NCBI GenBank assembly: GCA_910584055.1
Contig: CAJTZS010000026.1
Location: 1 to 56,383, forward strand
DNA from: an uncultured Muribaculaceae bacterium
GTDB taxonomy: Bacteria; Bacteroidota; Bacteroidia; Bacteroidales; Muribaculaceae
DNA length: 56,383 nt
Reading direction: 5' to 3'
Part shown: one piece after another, positions 44,376 through 53,122 of the stretch
Position numbering within the stretch: position 1 is the first letter of the stretch
How the letters are laid out: each line of letters starts with the position of its first letter
Notes under the pieces: generated by a model
Told to the model about the DNA's origin: nothing
Seen by the model: only the letters and a program-made list of their open reading frames with translations
The model's database searches: none
Made by a program: the position numbers and the translations under genes

Positions 44376-45539
44376 TCATGGTTTGAGATAAACTGACGAA
44401 GGAAGGTTCACGATCGTGTCGGCAAGACGTATTGTATTGGTCTGGGCGTCGCGTTCGCAATCCTCAAACATCGGCAACCTCCACATCAGCTCCCATATCG
44501 GACGCGTCATCACTCCGTGGTCGTTGCTATACTCAAGAAACCGGTCGCGTTCCTCCCGTGAAGGGAAAGCCACTGCGTTCAACCAATAATTGGAAACGCT
44601 GTCGGCAGGTTCAGCCATAAAGCGAATTCCTCCCGGCTCACCATCAAAGAATTTTTTATAAACCTCTGCCGTCTCCCTTTTCGATTTGAGAAAACCGCCG
44701 ATCTCTTCAAGTTGGGCGCAACCCAACGCAGCATTTATATTCGGCATCCTGTAATTGTAGCCTATATGGTCATGGATGAACTCCCACCGTGATGGAATTT
44801 TCGCCTGAGTGGTCAGATGCTTTGCCATGTCGGCAAGCTTCTCGTCATTGAAGAGCAACATCCCGCCTCCTCCCGTAGTGATGGTCTTGTTGCCATTGAA
44901 ACTTATGGCGCCCACCCTTCCGAATGTTCCCGTATGCTTCCCCTTGTAATAAGAGCCTATACTCTCGGCTGCATCTTCCACAAGTTCAATGCCATATTCA
45001 TCGCATATCCCCGCTATCGCATCAATGCGGCATGGATGCCCGAAAGTATGCATCGGCACAACCGCTTTTACCCGTCTTCCGGTTTCACGGTTTCTCAACA
45101 CACCCTCCGCGTCCCTCTCGCTGTTGTTTTCAAGCCAACGGCGAAGAGCGTCGGGAGAAAGTCCCATCGTATCGGCATCCACATCAATAAAGACCGGATG
45201 AGTGCCAATATATGAAATGGCATTGCATGTGGCGATAAAGGACAATGACTGGGTCAGCACCTCGTCATCACGTTCCACTCCGGCAAGCATCAAGGCCATA
45301 TGCAGCGCATTCGTGCCGCTGACGCATACCACTGCCCTCCGGGCACCGGTAAACGCCGCCATATCCCTTTCAAAACGGTCAACGAATGCTCCGACACTCG
45401 ATACAAACGTAGTGTCGATGCATTCGTTGAGATATTTTTTTTCGTTTCCGGCGAATGTCGGTGCATGCAAGGGTACAAATTCCCCCTCTTTCGCGCCGAA
45501 ACGCCTACGAATCATTTCCAATATCAATTCATACTCCAT
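44376..45539 (-). CDS. DegT/DnrJ-family PLP sugar aminotransferase, LegC type
   Basis: A 387-residue fold-type I aminotransferase. It has the LegC-family start (FVSSVGAFVDRFERDMAAFTG), SGTNALHMALMLAGV, VEDAAESIGSYYKGKHTG and the PLP-lysine segment ISFNGNKTITTGGGGML. It should add a 4-amino group to a UDP-4-keto-6-deoxy sugar. The ATG at 45539 is chosen; a TTG lies 9 bp earlier. It overlaps the end of the upstream GYF-domain gene by 11 bp, which suggests coupled translation. The 4,6-dehydratase that would supply its substrate is not in the window. Confidence 0.88.
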   Translation of the reverse strand: MEYELILEMIRRRFGAKEGEFVPLHAPTFAGNEKKYLNECIDTTFVSSVGAFVDRFERDMAAFTGARRAVVCVSGTNALHMALMLAGVERDDEVLTQSLSFIATCNAISYIGTHPVFIDVDADTMGLSPDALRRWLENNSERDAEGVLRNRETGRRVKAVVPMHTFGHPCRIDAIAGICDEYGIELVEDAAESIGSYYKGKHTGTFGRVGAISFNGNKTITTGGGGMLLFNDEKLADMAKHLTTQAKIPSRWEFIHDHIGYNYRMPNINAALGCAQLEEIGGFLKSKRETAEVYKKFFDGEPGGIRFMAEPADSVSNYWLNAVAFPSREERDRFLEYSNDHGVMTRPIWELMWRLPMFEDCERDAQTNTIRLADTIVNLPSSVYLKP

Positions 45540-46104
45540 GATTAACAAAGAAAGCGTATAATATAAGACCTAAGAAAAAAGTTATTCCAACCCACATCTT
45601 TGCATTGCGGGCTGCATTATGTGCTTCTTTTCTATATCCCTCCCTCTCCTCGGGCGTATAAAGGTCTTTCCCATTCTTCGATTCACTGTGGCTCGCCTGA
45701 TCCCACGCCTTCCTCGACAATACGGAATAATATATTGCCACGAAACCTGTGGGAGGGAAACAGAGAAGCGTCAGAAGGATCGAGACAGTCAACAGCGACA
45801 CCGGCGGCTGATCCGGATTCTCCGGCTCGTCCGACGGCATCGGGAAAGGATACCCCCCGAATCGCTGCGAAGGTGCCTCCTCCTCTTTCACCGGCTCCTT
45901 GGGAACGACAGCAACCGGGTGCATCTTGTCGAAGATGCGCTGACGGTAGTAACGGCATATATCCGCCACACCGGCAGCCTGCTCCCAGTCTGCCATCCCT
46001 TTGGTCCAGACATATGTTGTAGGTCCCACACCCGCATCATGCAGGGCTTCGAGAGTGAACGGCCCGCGCCGTTCTCCGTCAATCATCGCAAAATATACAG
46101 CCAT
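45529..46104 (-). CDS. GYF_2-domain membrane protein with CD225/dispanin-like region
   Basis: A 191-residue protein. Residues about 1-55 form a GYF_2-like domain (YFAMIDGERRGPFTLEALHD, VWTKGMADWEQA). After a Pro-rich linker comes a dispanin/CD225-like pair of hydrophobic segments (LTVSILLTLLCFPPTGFVAIYY and, near the end, MWVGITFFLGLILYAFFV). The ATG at 46104 is chosen over a TTG at 46110. It starts 2 bp after the sister gene stops and overlaps the aminotransferase gene. The family function is not known; it may scaffold membrane partners. Confidence 0.75.
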   Translation of the reverse strand: MAVYFAMIDGERRGPFTLEALHDAGVGPTTYVWTKGMADWEQAAGVADICRYYRQRIFDKMHPVAVVPKEPVKEEEAPSQRFGGYPFPMPSDEPENPDQPPVSLLTVSILLTLLCFPPTGFVAIYYSVLSRKAWDQASHSESKNGKDLYTPEEREGYRKEAHNAARNAKMWVGITFFLGLILYAFFVNHGV

Positions 46105-46106
46105 GG

Positions 46107-46706
46107 TCAATTCACCATATCCATCAGCTGATTCATCAGGTTCCTGGTCGTGCCCGTGACTGTCAGGAGGAAACCTATGCCGCCAAGCACAAGCGCAATG
46201 ATGGTCATCGTGCGTGCCGACGAATTGCTCATATCGCCATTCTCTCTGAAACCTTCATTATAGAACCTGTTGGCGGCATTGGCCTTAGTGATACCAATGA
46301 TGCCGAAAATCATCCCTATGCATGAGAACAACGCGCCGAAGACAGTGCCTACGATTGCCCACGGCAACCAGTTGGTATGAGGAATCGGCTGTGATTCGCG
46401 ACCATACACCGAATACGGATCGGGCTGACGGTTGTAAGGGGGCTGCGGCGTGCCGTAGGGCGGACGTTGCCCGTAGGGATACTGGCCGGCATAAGGATTC
46501 ACCGTTTCTTCCGGACGGGCATAGCCGCCAAAGGCGGAATCGCCCATTAACACGTCGGCAAGTTCAGGAAGGGATTCGGCCTTCACCCAGTCTGGCAATC
46601 CCTGACGCCATACGAATGAGTCAGGACGAAGCCCCGCCGTCATCAGCTGCTCCTTCGGAAGTGGACCTGCCTGCACTCCATTTATGATTACAAAATATTC
46701 CACCAT
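46107..46706 (-). CDS. GYF_2-domain membrane protein with two transmembrane segments
   Basis: A 199-residue protein with an N-terminal GYF_2-like domain (YFVIINGVQAGPLPKEQLM, VWRQGLPDWVKAE), a Pro/Tyr/Gln-rich linker (about 75-110) and two hydrophobic segments (WAIVGTVFGALFSCIGMIFGI and TIIALVLGGIGFLLTVTG). It is paralogous to the next gene, with which it is almost contiguous. Such proteins are common and uncharacterised in Bacteroidales. The association with sugar genes may be only operon proximity. Confidence 0.75.
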   Translation of the reverse strand: MVEYFVIINGVQAGPLPKEQLMTAGLRPDSFVWRQGLPDWVKAESLPELADVLMGDSAFGGYARPEETVNPYAGQYPYGQRPPYGTPQPPYNRQPDPYSVYGRESQPIPHTNWLPWAIVGTVFGALFSCIGMIFGIIGITKANAANRFYNEGFRENGDMSNSSARTMTIIALVLGGIGFLLTVTGTTRNLMNQLMDMVN

Positions 46707-46712
46707 CTTATG

Positions 46713-46860
46713 TAATGTTTAATGTGAAATGTTTAATGTTTAATGTTTAATGCCTTGCGCAATGTGTAATGTGTAATGTGTAATGTGTAATGTGTAATTA
46801 ATAGCGTCTAAAATTAGCTCTCTAACCATTAAACATTACACATTAAACATTACACATTAT
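46713..46860. repeat. Heptamer repeat array with inverted arms between secA and the GYF genes
   Basis: From 46713 to about 46798 units TAATGTT, TAATGTG and AAATGTT repeat head to tail. From 46826 to 46860 the reverse complement (CATTAAACATTACACATT...) returns, so the two arms can fold onto each other around a 27-base unique loop. The array fills the gap between the secA stop and the GYF gene start. Unequal copy number between strains would be expected. Confidence 0.8.
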
Positions 46861-46861
46861 C

Positions 46862-49800
46862 TCAGACTCCTCGTCCGTGACAGTTCTTGTATTTCTTGCC
46901 CGAACCACAGGGGCACGGGTCGTTGCGACCGATCTTCGGACCTGCCTTGATCGGCTGACGCGATGCCTGTTCACTACGGTTCGTGTTCATCGCCGCCTGA
47001 CGCTGAGCGCTCTCCCCGGGATATGAATCGCGTGTGGTGCTGTAATTGGCATAAGGATTATATGAACGTGCCTGTGCCTGCGCCTGCGCTGCCTTCTGCT
47101 GCATTGCCTGAGCCTCGGCAGCCTTTGCCTCGGCTTCCTTAGCCTCGTTGTAATCCACAACTGCGGCATTGCCACGCATCAAGGTTGCCACGGCCTTGGA
47201 GTTCATATCATAAAGCATCTTCTTCCAAAGTTCGAATGCTTCTATCTTATATATCACCAGAGGGTCTTTTTGCTCATAGGATGCGTTCTGCACTGATTTA
47301 CGAAGCTCGTCCATCTCGCGGAGCTGCTCCTGCCAAGCCTTGTCGATGGAAGATAACAATACGGTCTTTTCCCACGCCTTCGCCAATGGCTTGCATTGGT
47401 TGGCATAACATTCCTCGATATCAGCCTTTATGTTGAACATCCTGCGACCGTCGCTAACCGGCACTCCAATGAGTCCCTTGGCACCTCTTTCCTCCACAAA
47501 TTCCTTGATGTAAGGCATCAGTGCCTGAGCCATCTTCTCTTTCTTTCGCGAGAAGGTGTGCATTGCCTCTTCAGCAAGTCTGTCGGCAAGGTCACGCGAA
47601 TCAATCTTATTGAATTCCGCCTCCGTCACCGGCGATTCGATTGCAAGCGACTTGTTCACATCTTCTGTAAATTCGTCGAAGCTGCCATATTTACGGTTTG
47701 CAAGCTCGGTTGCAAGTTCATATATCATGTTGGCTATATCGGTGCCGATACGCTCACCCTTGAGGGCGTTCTGACGGCGACCGTAAACACCCTTCCTCTG
47801 GGCGTTCATGATATCATCATATTCCACAAGGCGCTTGCGGATACCGAAGTTGTTCTCCTCTACACGCTTCTGGGCATTCTCGATTGACTTGGTGACCATA
47901 CCGTTCTCAATCATCTCACCTTCCTTGAAACCGAGACGGTCGAGCATCTTGACAACACGGTCGTTGGCAAAAAGTCGCATCACGGTGTCTTCGAACGAGA
48001 CAAAGAAGACTGAGCTACCCGGGTCTCCCTGACGTCCGGCACGTCCACGGAGCTGACGGTCAACGCGGCGTGACTCATGGCGCTCCGTACCGATGATTGC
48101 CAGACCTCCGGCGGCTTTCACTTCATCAGAAAGTTTGATGTCGGTTCCACGACCCGCCATATTGGTAGCGATCGTCACAGTGCCTTTCTGACCGGCCTGG
48201 GCAACGATGTCCGCCTCTTTTTGATGCAACTTGGCATTCAGCACCTGATGCGGAATCTTGCGGAGCTTAAGCATTTTCGAAAGCAACTCGGAAATTTCCA
48301 CCGAAGTTGTGCCCACCAGCACCGGGCGGCCGGCATTAACCATATCTTCCACCTCCTGAATAACGGCGGCATATTTCTCTTTCTTAGTGCGGTAGACGCG
48401 GTCGTTCATGTCATTGCGGATAACCGGACGGTTTGTCGGAATCTCGATGACATCGAGTTTGTAGATATCATAGAACTCGCCGGCTTCCGTCATGGCCGTA
48501 CCGGTCATACCCGCGAGTTTACGGTACATACGGAAATAGTTCTGCAAGGTGATTGTGGCGTAAGTCTGGGTGGCGGCCTCTACTTTCACACCCTCCTTGG
48601 CCTCGATGGCCTGATGCAGACCGTCGGAATAGCGACGACCCTCCATGATACGGCCGGTCTGCTCATCCACGATCTTGATCTTATTGTCATCGATCACATA
48701 CTCCACATCCTTGTCGAAAAGGGTGTATGCCTTCAAAAGCTGATTGACGGTGTGCACACGTTCAGCCTTGATTGCATAGTTCTGAAGCAGCTGATCTTTC
48801 TTCTCCTGCTTCTCTTCCGCGGTCAACTCCTCGTTCTCCACAGCCGACAACTGGGCTGCAATATCAGGAAGGATAAAGAATTCGGGGTCCTGCGTTGTGC
48901 CGGTAAGCACCTCTATACCCTTGTCGGTAAGCTCTATTGAGTGGTTTTTCTCATCTATCACGAAGAAGAGTGGTTCAACAGCTTTGGGCATCTCACGGTT
49001 GTTGTCCTGCATGTATTTAGCTTCGACCTTGAGCATAAGCTGCTTGATACCGTCTTCACTGAGGTAACGGATAAGTGGGCCATGCTTCGGTAGGGCCTTA
49101 TATACGCGGAAGAGCGCGAGACCACCTTCTTCCGTATCCCCTTTCGCGATCTTGTCCTTAGCTTCGAGAAGGAGAGCCTGAGCCAGCTTGCGCTGAGCGT
49201 TTACAACCTTCTCGACATTCGGCTTGAAGTCGTTGAACATCTGGTCATCCCCTTTAGGCACCGGACCCGAAATTATAAGCGGTGTACGTGCATCATCGAT
49301 AAGCACGGAGTCAACCTCATCGACAATCGCATAATAATGCTCGTCACGCTGCACGAGGTCTTCGGTCTGAACCGCCATGTTGTCACGAAGATAATCGAAA
49401 CCGAATTCGTTGTTTGTTCCGAACGTGATATCGCAGCGGTATGCGTTGCGGCGCTCCTCGGAGTTGGGTTGAGTCTTGTCGATGCAATCCACAGTCAGGC
49501 CATGGAACTGATACAACGGTCCCATCCATTCGGAGTCTCGTTTCGCAAGGTAATCATTCACCGTCACCACGTGCACCCCTTCTCCTGTCAAGGCGTTCAG
49601 GAACACCGGAAGCGTAGCCACGAGGGTCTTACCCTCACCGGTGGCCATCTCGGCGATATTGTTTGTTACCTTACCGTTGTTCATCAGACCGTGAAGCACC
49701 ATGCCGCCGATGAGCTGAACATCGTAATGCATCATATCCCACTTCACGAGGTTTCCTCCGGCCACCCATTCATTCTTGTATATGGCCTTGTCTCCCTCAA

Positions 49801-50242
49801 TAGTCACAAAGTCCTTGCCGGCGGCGGCGAGCTCGCGGTCTGCATCAGTGGCAGTAACTTCGATCGTCTCGTTTTCCTTGAAACGGCGAGCGGTCTCTTT
49901 CACCACCGCAAACACTTCGGGAAGGGCGGCATTAAGTTCTTTCGCATAATTGTCGAACATCTCCTCCCGGAGGTCATCGATCTTCTTCCATAGAGGTTCG
50001 CGCTTATCATAATCGAGAGTCTCGATTTCTGCACGCACCTCAGCCATCTGATCCTTATATTCCTTGGCTCCTCCACGGATACGTCCGCGGATTGCATCGA
50101 TACGTCCGCGAAGCTCATCATTGGAGATATCGGTTATCTGCGCGCTTATAGGATTGATCTCTTTCTCCAGGCGCTGCCAGAGCGGACGCACCGCACGCTC
50201 CGACTGGTCGCCAAAAATTTTATGTAATAATTTCGATATCAT
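46862..50242 (-). CDS. secA: Preprotein translocase ATPase SecA
   Basis: A 1126-residue SecA, the motor that drives proteins through SecYEG at the inner membrane. Walker A MATGEGKT is at about 199-206, the DEAD-type motif is in IVDEVDSVLIDDARTPLIISG, and the second motor domain has TNMAGRGTDIKL and ESRRVDRQLRGRAGRQGDPG. The C-terminus carries the zinc SEC-C motif (CPCGSGKKYKNCH), and a Gln/Ala-rich linker precedes it. It is longer than the roughly 900 residues of proteobacterial SecA, as is common in Bacteroidetes. The 79-bp gap upstream has no TAnnTTTG box. Confidence 0.98.
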   Translation of the reverse strand: MISKLLHKIFGDQSERAVRPLWQRLEKEINPISAQITDISNDELRGRIDAIRGRIRGGAKEYKDQMAEVRAEIETLDYDKREPLWKKIDDLREEMFDNYAKELNAALPEVFAVVKETARRFKENETIEVTATDADRELAAAGKDFVTIEGDKAIYKNEWVAGGNLVKWDMMHYDVQLIGGMVLHGLMNNGKVTNNIAEMATGEGKTLVATLPVFLNALTGEGVHVVTVNDYLAKRDSEWMGPLYQFHGLTVDCIDKTQPNSEERRNAYRCDITFGTNNEFGFDYLRDNMAVQTEDLVQRDEHYYAIVDEVDSVLIDDARTPLIISGPVPKGDDQMFNDFKPNVEKVVNAQRKLAQALLLEAKDKIAKGDTEEGGLALFRVYKALPKHGPLIRYLSEDGIKQLMLKVEAKYMQDNNREMPKAVEPLFFVIDEKNHSIELTDKGIEVLTGTTQDPEFFILPDIAAQLSAVENEELTAEEKQEKKDQLLQNYAIKAERVHTVNQLLKAYTLFDKDVEYVIDDNKIKIVDEQTGRIMEGRRYSDGLHQAIEAKEGVKVEAATQTYATITLQNYFRMYRKLAGMTGTAMTEAGEFYDIYKLDVIEIPTNRPVIRNDMNDRVYRTKKEKYAAVIQEVEDMVNAGRPVLVGTTSVEISELLSKMLKLRKIPHQVLNAKLHQKEADIVAQAGQKGTVTIATNMAGRGTDIKLSDEVKAAGGLAIIGTERHESRRVDRQLRGRAGRQGDPGSSVFFVSFEDTVMRLFANDRVVKMLDRLGFKEGEMIENGMVTKSIENAQKRVEENNFGIRKRLVEYDDIMNAQRKGVYGRRQNALKGERIGTDIANMIYELATELANRKYGSFDEFTEDVNKSLAIESPVTEAEFNKIDSRDLADRLAEEAMHTFSRKKEKMAQALMPYIKEFVEERGAKGLIGVPVSDGRRMFNIKADIEECYANQCKPLAKAWEKTVLLSSIDKAWQEQLREMDELRKSVQNASYEQKDPLVIYKIEAFELWKKMLYDMNSKAVATLMRGNAAVVDYNEAKEAEAKAAEAQAMQQKAAQAQAQARSYNPYANYSTTRDSYPGESAQRQAAMNTNRSEQASRQPIKAGPKIGRNDPCPCGSGKKYKNCHGRGV

Positions 50243-50321
50243 TGTGTTTTAATTTTCTTTTTAATTTTAATTACGGTATAATCAACTCTCTCCTATTCTT
50301 ATTCTGACCGTTTATCGTGAA

Positions 50322-51911
50322 TCAGTCAAGAAGAATCGGTTTGGAGGAAGAGCCGTTGGGAGAGCGGATGCGCAGAATGCTGCTCACTGTCGGAGCGAGT
50401 GCCGTTGCATCCACCGGCGTGGATATCTTTTGAGGGGTAACACCGCCTCCCATTATAAATGCGGGGGAAAGGACCGGTGTCTCCCTGACTGGATATGACG
50501 TGGCTGGATATTCGATATCGTCAACCACCGTCCAGCCGGGATTGAAAGTCACAAATATATCGCCCCCTTTCTTGGGATCGACAGAAAGCCGGAGACTCTC
50601 TTCTTCCGGCGTGGAGGGGGAAAGGATATCATACAGAGTGAATGCGTCCGACACTCCGCTCATCTTGGCGAGAAAGCCTCTCGCATCGGCCACGACATCG
50701 CTGACATCGAGTTTCTTATCCTCAAGGATACGGTGGTCGAGATAGAGATGGCCGCCCCTGAAAGCCACCACATAGTCGGCATTGCCATGAAGGGCGGAAA
50801 GATAGGAATTCAGAAGCGATTCTGCCCTCTTCATGGAGAACTCGCCGGAGGGGAGGCGATACTTCTTGTCATCGATAACGGCGTCGTCATAATATCCGGT
50901 GGATGAAAGCCATATCACGGCATTATCCGCTCCCACATATTTGTCGATAGCCTCGAAGAGACGTCCCAACTGTCCGTCGAGACGGAGATAGGAGTCTGTA
51001 AGCTCGGCGCGGAAGTCGCCATCGGTAACGTATTTATATGGAGCCACGGTATAGCCGACATTAAGCATGTCGATGGCATTGCCGTTGCTGCCAATTTTCA
51101 TCTGTTTCAGACATTCGATCGCCACGTCCGTTACCTCTGCATTGCCCATCGGAGATGCACTGAAACGGCGGTAAACCTCCCGGTCGGATCTCGGGAACAT
51201 GTGCCGGAATGGATAAATCATTTTCTGCCGTGGAAGGCCGGGGAACTTATCGATGGGTATCGACGGTTTCCATTGCATCGTGTCGATACGCGACGCCACG
51301 GAATATGAGTAGTTGCGCGCACTTACGGGCGCAGGTAAATTCTTATAGTAAGTGGTGGTAGCCCAGTTGCCGGTGTTGTCATTGATCCAACAGGCACCGG
51401 AGGCGGCATGTCCCGCCATTATTATTGCGAGCTGAGGGTCCGGGGCGAATGAGTAGATGGCAGAAAGGCCGAGACCGTCCACTGCCAATTCATCGCTGAG
51501 GGTTGAGAGCCTCAGATTCTCGGGAGAGTAGGAATCATTGGTGAAATTCCCCATTGTCTTGGGGTCGGAAAGCGCAGGCTGCACTTTCTTCGTCGCCGGG
51601 TCATAGACCATGGCCGTCGCCACACCTGTATTAGCGGGGTAGGCCCCCGTGTAAAGCATGGCAGTAGAGCTGGCGGCATCGAGTCCCTTTACCTTGAAAT
51701 CGACATCGCGCATATACGCGCCATCCTTCATCAGGCGCTTGAAACCACGCTCAGAGAAGAAGGTCTGCAGATATTCTATGTAATCGGTGCGGAGCTGGTC
51801 AACGATGATACCCACCACGAGTCTTGGACGCGCCGCCTCGTCGTGAGCCGCCTGCACCGCCACGTTCATTGTGGCGAGACCGCATAACACCGTAGTTACT
51901 AATTTTTTCAT
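50322..51911 (-). CDS. Alkaline-phosphatase-superfamily protein, probably catalytically degenerate
   Basis: A 529-residue exported protein with a signal peptide (KLVTTVLCGLATMNVAVQAA). It aligns by eye with PafA-like enzymes: VVGIIVDQLRTDYIEYL, the Y-T-G-x-x-P segment, TDSYLRLDGQLGRLFEAIDKYVG and the C-terminal ALAPTVSSILRI. However, the usual nucleophile Thr region reads GLDAASSTAM, the Asp-His pair of the LSADHG motif reads LSSTGY, and the D-x-x-G-H motif reads DMLNVGY. Most metal ligands therefore seem lost. The ATG at 51911 starts the signal peptide; the frame extends upstream inside the DUF4105 gene, which it overlaps by 113 bp. Confidence 0.78.
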   Translation of the reverse strand: MKKLVTTVLCGLATMNVAVQAAHDEAARPRLVVGIIVDQLRTDYIEYLQTFFSERGFKRLMKDGAYMRDVDFKVKGLDAASSTAMLYTGAYPANTGVATAMVYDPATKKVQPALSDPKTMGNFTNDSYSPENLRLSTLSDELAVDGLGLSAIYSFAPDPQLAIIMAGHAASGACWINDNTGNWATTTYYKNLPAPVSARNYSYSVASRIDTMQWKPSIPIDKFPGLPRQKMIYPFRHMFPRSDREVYRRFSASPMGNAEVTDVAIECLKQMKIGSNGNAIDMLNVGYTVAPYKYVTDGDFRAELTDSYLRLDGQLGRLFEAIDKYVGADNAVIWLSSTGYYDDAVIDDKKYRLPSGEFSMKRAESLLNSYLSALHGNADYVVAFRGGHLYLDHRILEDKKLDVSDVVADARGFLAKMSGVSDAFTLYDILSPSTPEEESLRLSVDPKKGGDIFVTFNPGWTVVDDIEYPATSYPVRETPVLSPAFIMGGGVTPQKISTPVDATALAPTVSSILRIRSPNGSSSKPILLD

Positions 51912-53097
51912 TCTCTTTTCTTTTTTGCGTTTGCGCCGATAGCAGAGCATATGCAATCGACAGCGCAACTGTAGTTCCCATCATCGGGAAGAAAGCCGGA
52001 TTGGCGCTTTGCACCTGGAAAGGCCAGACAATCAACAATGCACCTACGGCAATCATGTTATACCATGCCATGGTAACCGCGCCATAGCGAAGCTTCCGGC
52101 TCAAGGCACACACAGCGAATATGAGCTGCAAGGGATTGAGCCATATGAGGAGGAGGTTGGGGGACGTGGCTTCATGCTCCGATATAAAGACAAGGAAAAA
52201 GACCACACATCCTGCTATACCGCAAATTCCGAACCAAATTGAATAGACAGCCTTGAAAATCGTTCTGCGCCATGCCTGAATGCCACATATAGCCAAGGAT
52301 ATCAGCAGCAGATAGCCGCCGACTGCCCAAGGGGTCAGATACCATGGCGTGGCGGGGAGCACAGGTTCCCCACGCTTGGCGGAGAGCACCCGCGTTTCTT
52401 TTACCAAAGGACGGCCGTCTTCAAAATGCGCACCTCCAGCCTTAAGCATCATCTCCATAGGCACGAACATCTCGTCGCGCCCGCGTATCGGGCGGTCAAG
52501 TCCGCCACCGAGAGCGAGGTCTATGCCGAACTGATACCATGGATAATTCCTGTGATACGCCCGCATCTCCTCCCGGAAAGTGCCGTAGCGCACATCATCG
52601 GGGTAAATCACCCGACGGGAAGCGGCTGAATCGAGACGCCACACTATGCGCGTGGCGCAATTGTCTTTGACATAATTATAACGGTATTTGCAATTCTCTG
52701 GCCTACTTTCTTCGCGCAGGAGACCGAGCATCCGGCGCGCCTCCTCCTGAGAAAGATTCAGCTCCTGTTCCGTGACCTCTCTTCCTGCCTCGGCATATTC
52801 GGGCATAAACCAGGCGAACGGATATCCGGCAAGCCTGTAATCCGTCTCTCCTTTCACGAAACGATACACAAAGTTCGGCTCATTGAAATCGAAGATACCG
52901 TAGTTCCACACCGAGTCCATACGCTCGCCATCCGAGACTCCGCGCACACGCACAGCCTCATGACCGCAAAGTTCGTAGATTTCGCTGCCGGGAGAGCATG
53001 TGATAAGGCTCACAATAATAGAGTCTTTTCGGATCTCCTCCCCTGCGAGAGAAAACCCGAAAAGAATCGTCATGATTATTGTAAGGAGTTGTTTCAA
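51799..53097 (-). CDS. DUF4105 (Lnb-type N-terminal) membrane protein
   Basis: A 432-residue protein. A short leader (KQLLTIIMTILFGFSLAG) and a periplasmic N-terminal domain (about 25-245, with ITCSPGSEIYELCGHEAVRV, WNYGIFDFN and CATRIVWRLD) fit the DUF4105/Lnb family. Four or five hydrophobic segments follow (about 260-395). The likely start is TTG at 53097, since the ATG eight codons later would truncate the leader. Beyond residue 390 the tail is Arg/Gly-rich and is read from DNA that also encodes the start of the next gene in another frame, a 113-bp overlap. The function is not established. Confidence 0.75.
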   Translation of the reverse strand: MKQLLTIIMTILFGFSLAGEEIRKDSIIVSLITCSPGSEIYELCGHEAVRVRGVSDGERMDSVWNYGIFDFNEPNFVYRFVKGETDYRLAGYPFAWFMPEYAEAGREVTEQELNLSQEEARRMLGLLREESRPENCKYRYNYVKDNCATRIVWRLDSAASRRVIYPDDVRYGTFREEMRAYHRNYPWYQFGIDLALGGGLDRPIRGRDEMFVPMEMMLKAGGAHFEDGRPLVKETRVLSAKRGEPVLPATPWYLTPWAVGGYLLLISLAICGIQAWRRTIFKAVYSIWFGICGIAGCVVFFLVFISEHEATSPNLLLIWLNPLQLIFAVCALSRKLRYGAVTMAWYNMIAVGALLIVWPFQVQSANPAFFPMMGTTVALSIAYALLSAQTQKRKENEKISNYGVMRSRHNERGGAGGSRRGGASKTRGGYHR

Positions 53098-53122
53098 AAC
53101 TATAAGCCCGAATTTGGATTTA

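Noticed and set aside
46713..46860. CRISPR array
   Set aside because: The repeats are contiguous 7-base units with no spacers, and no cas genes are nearby.
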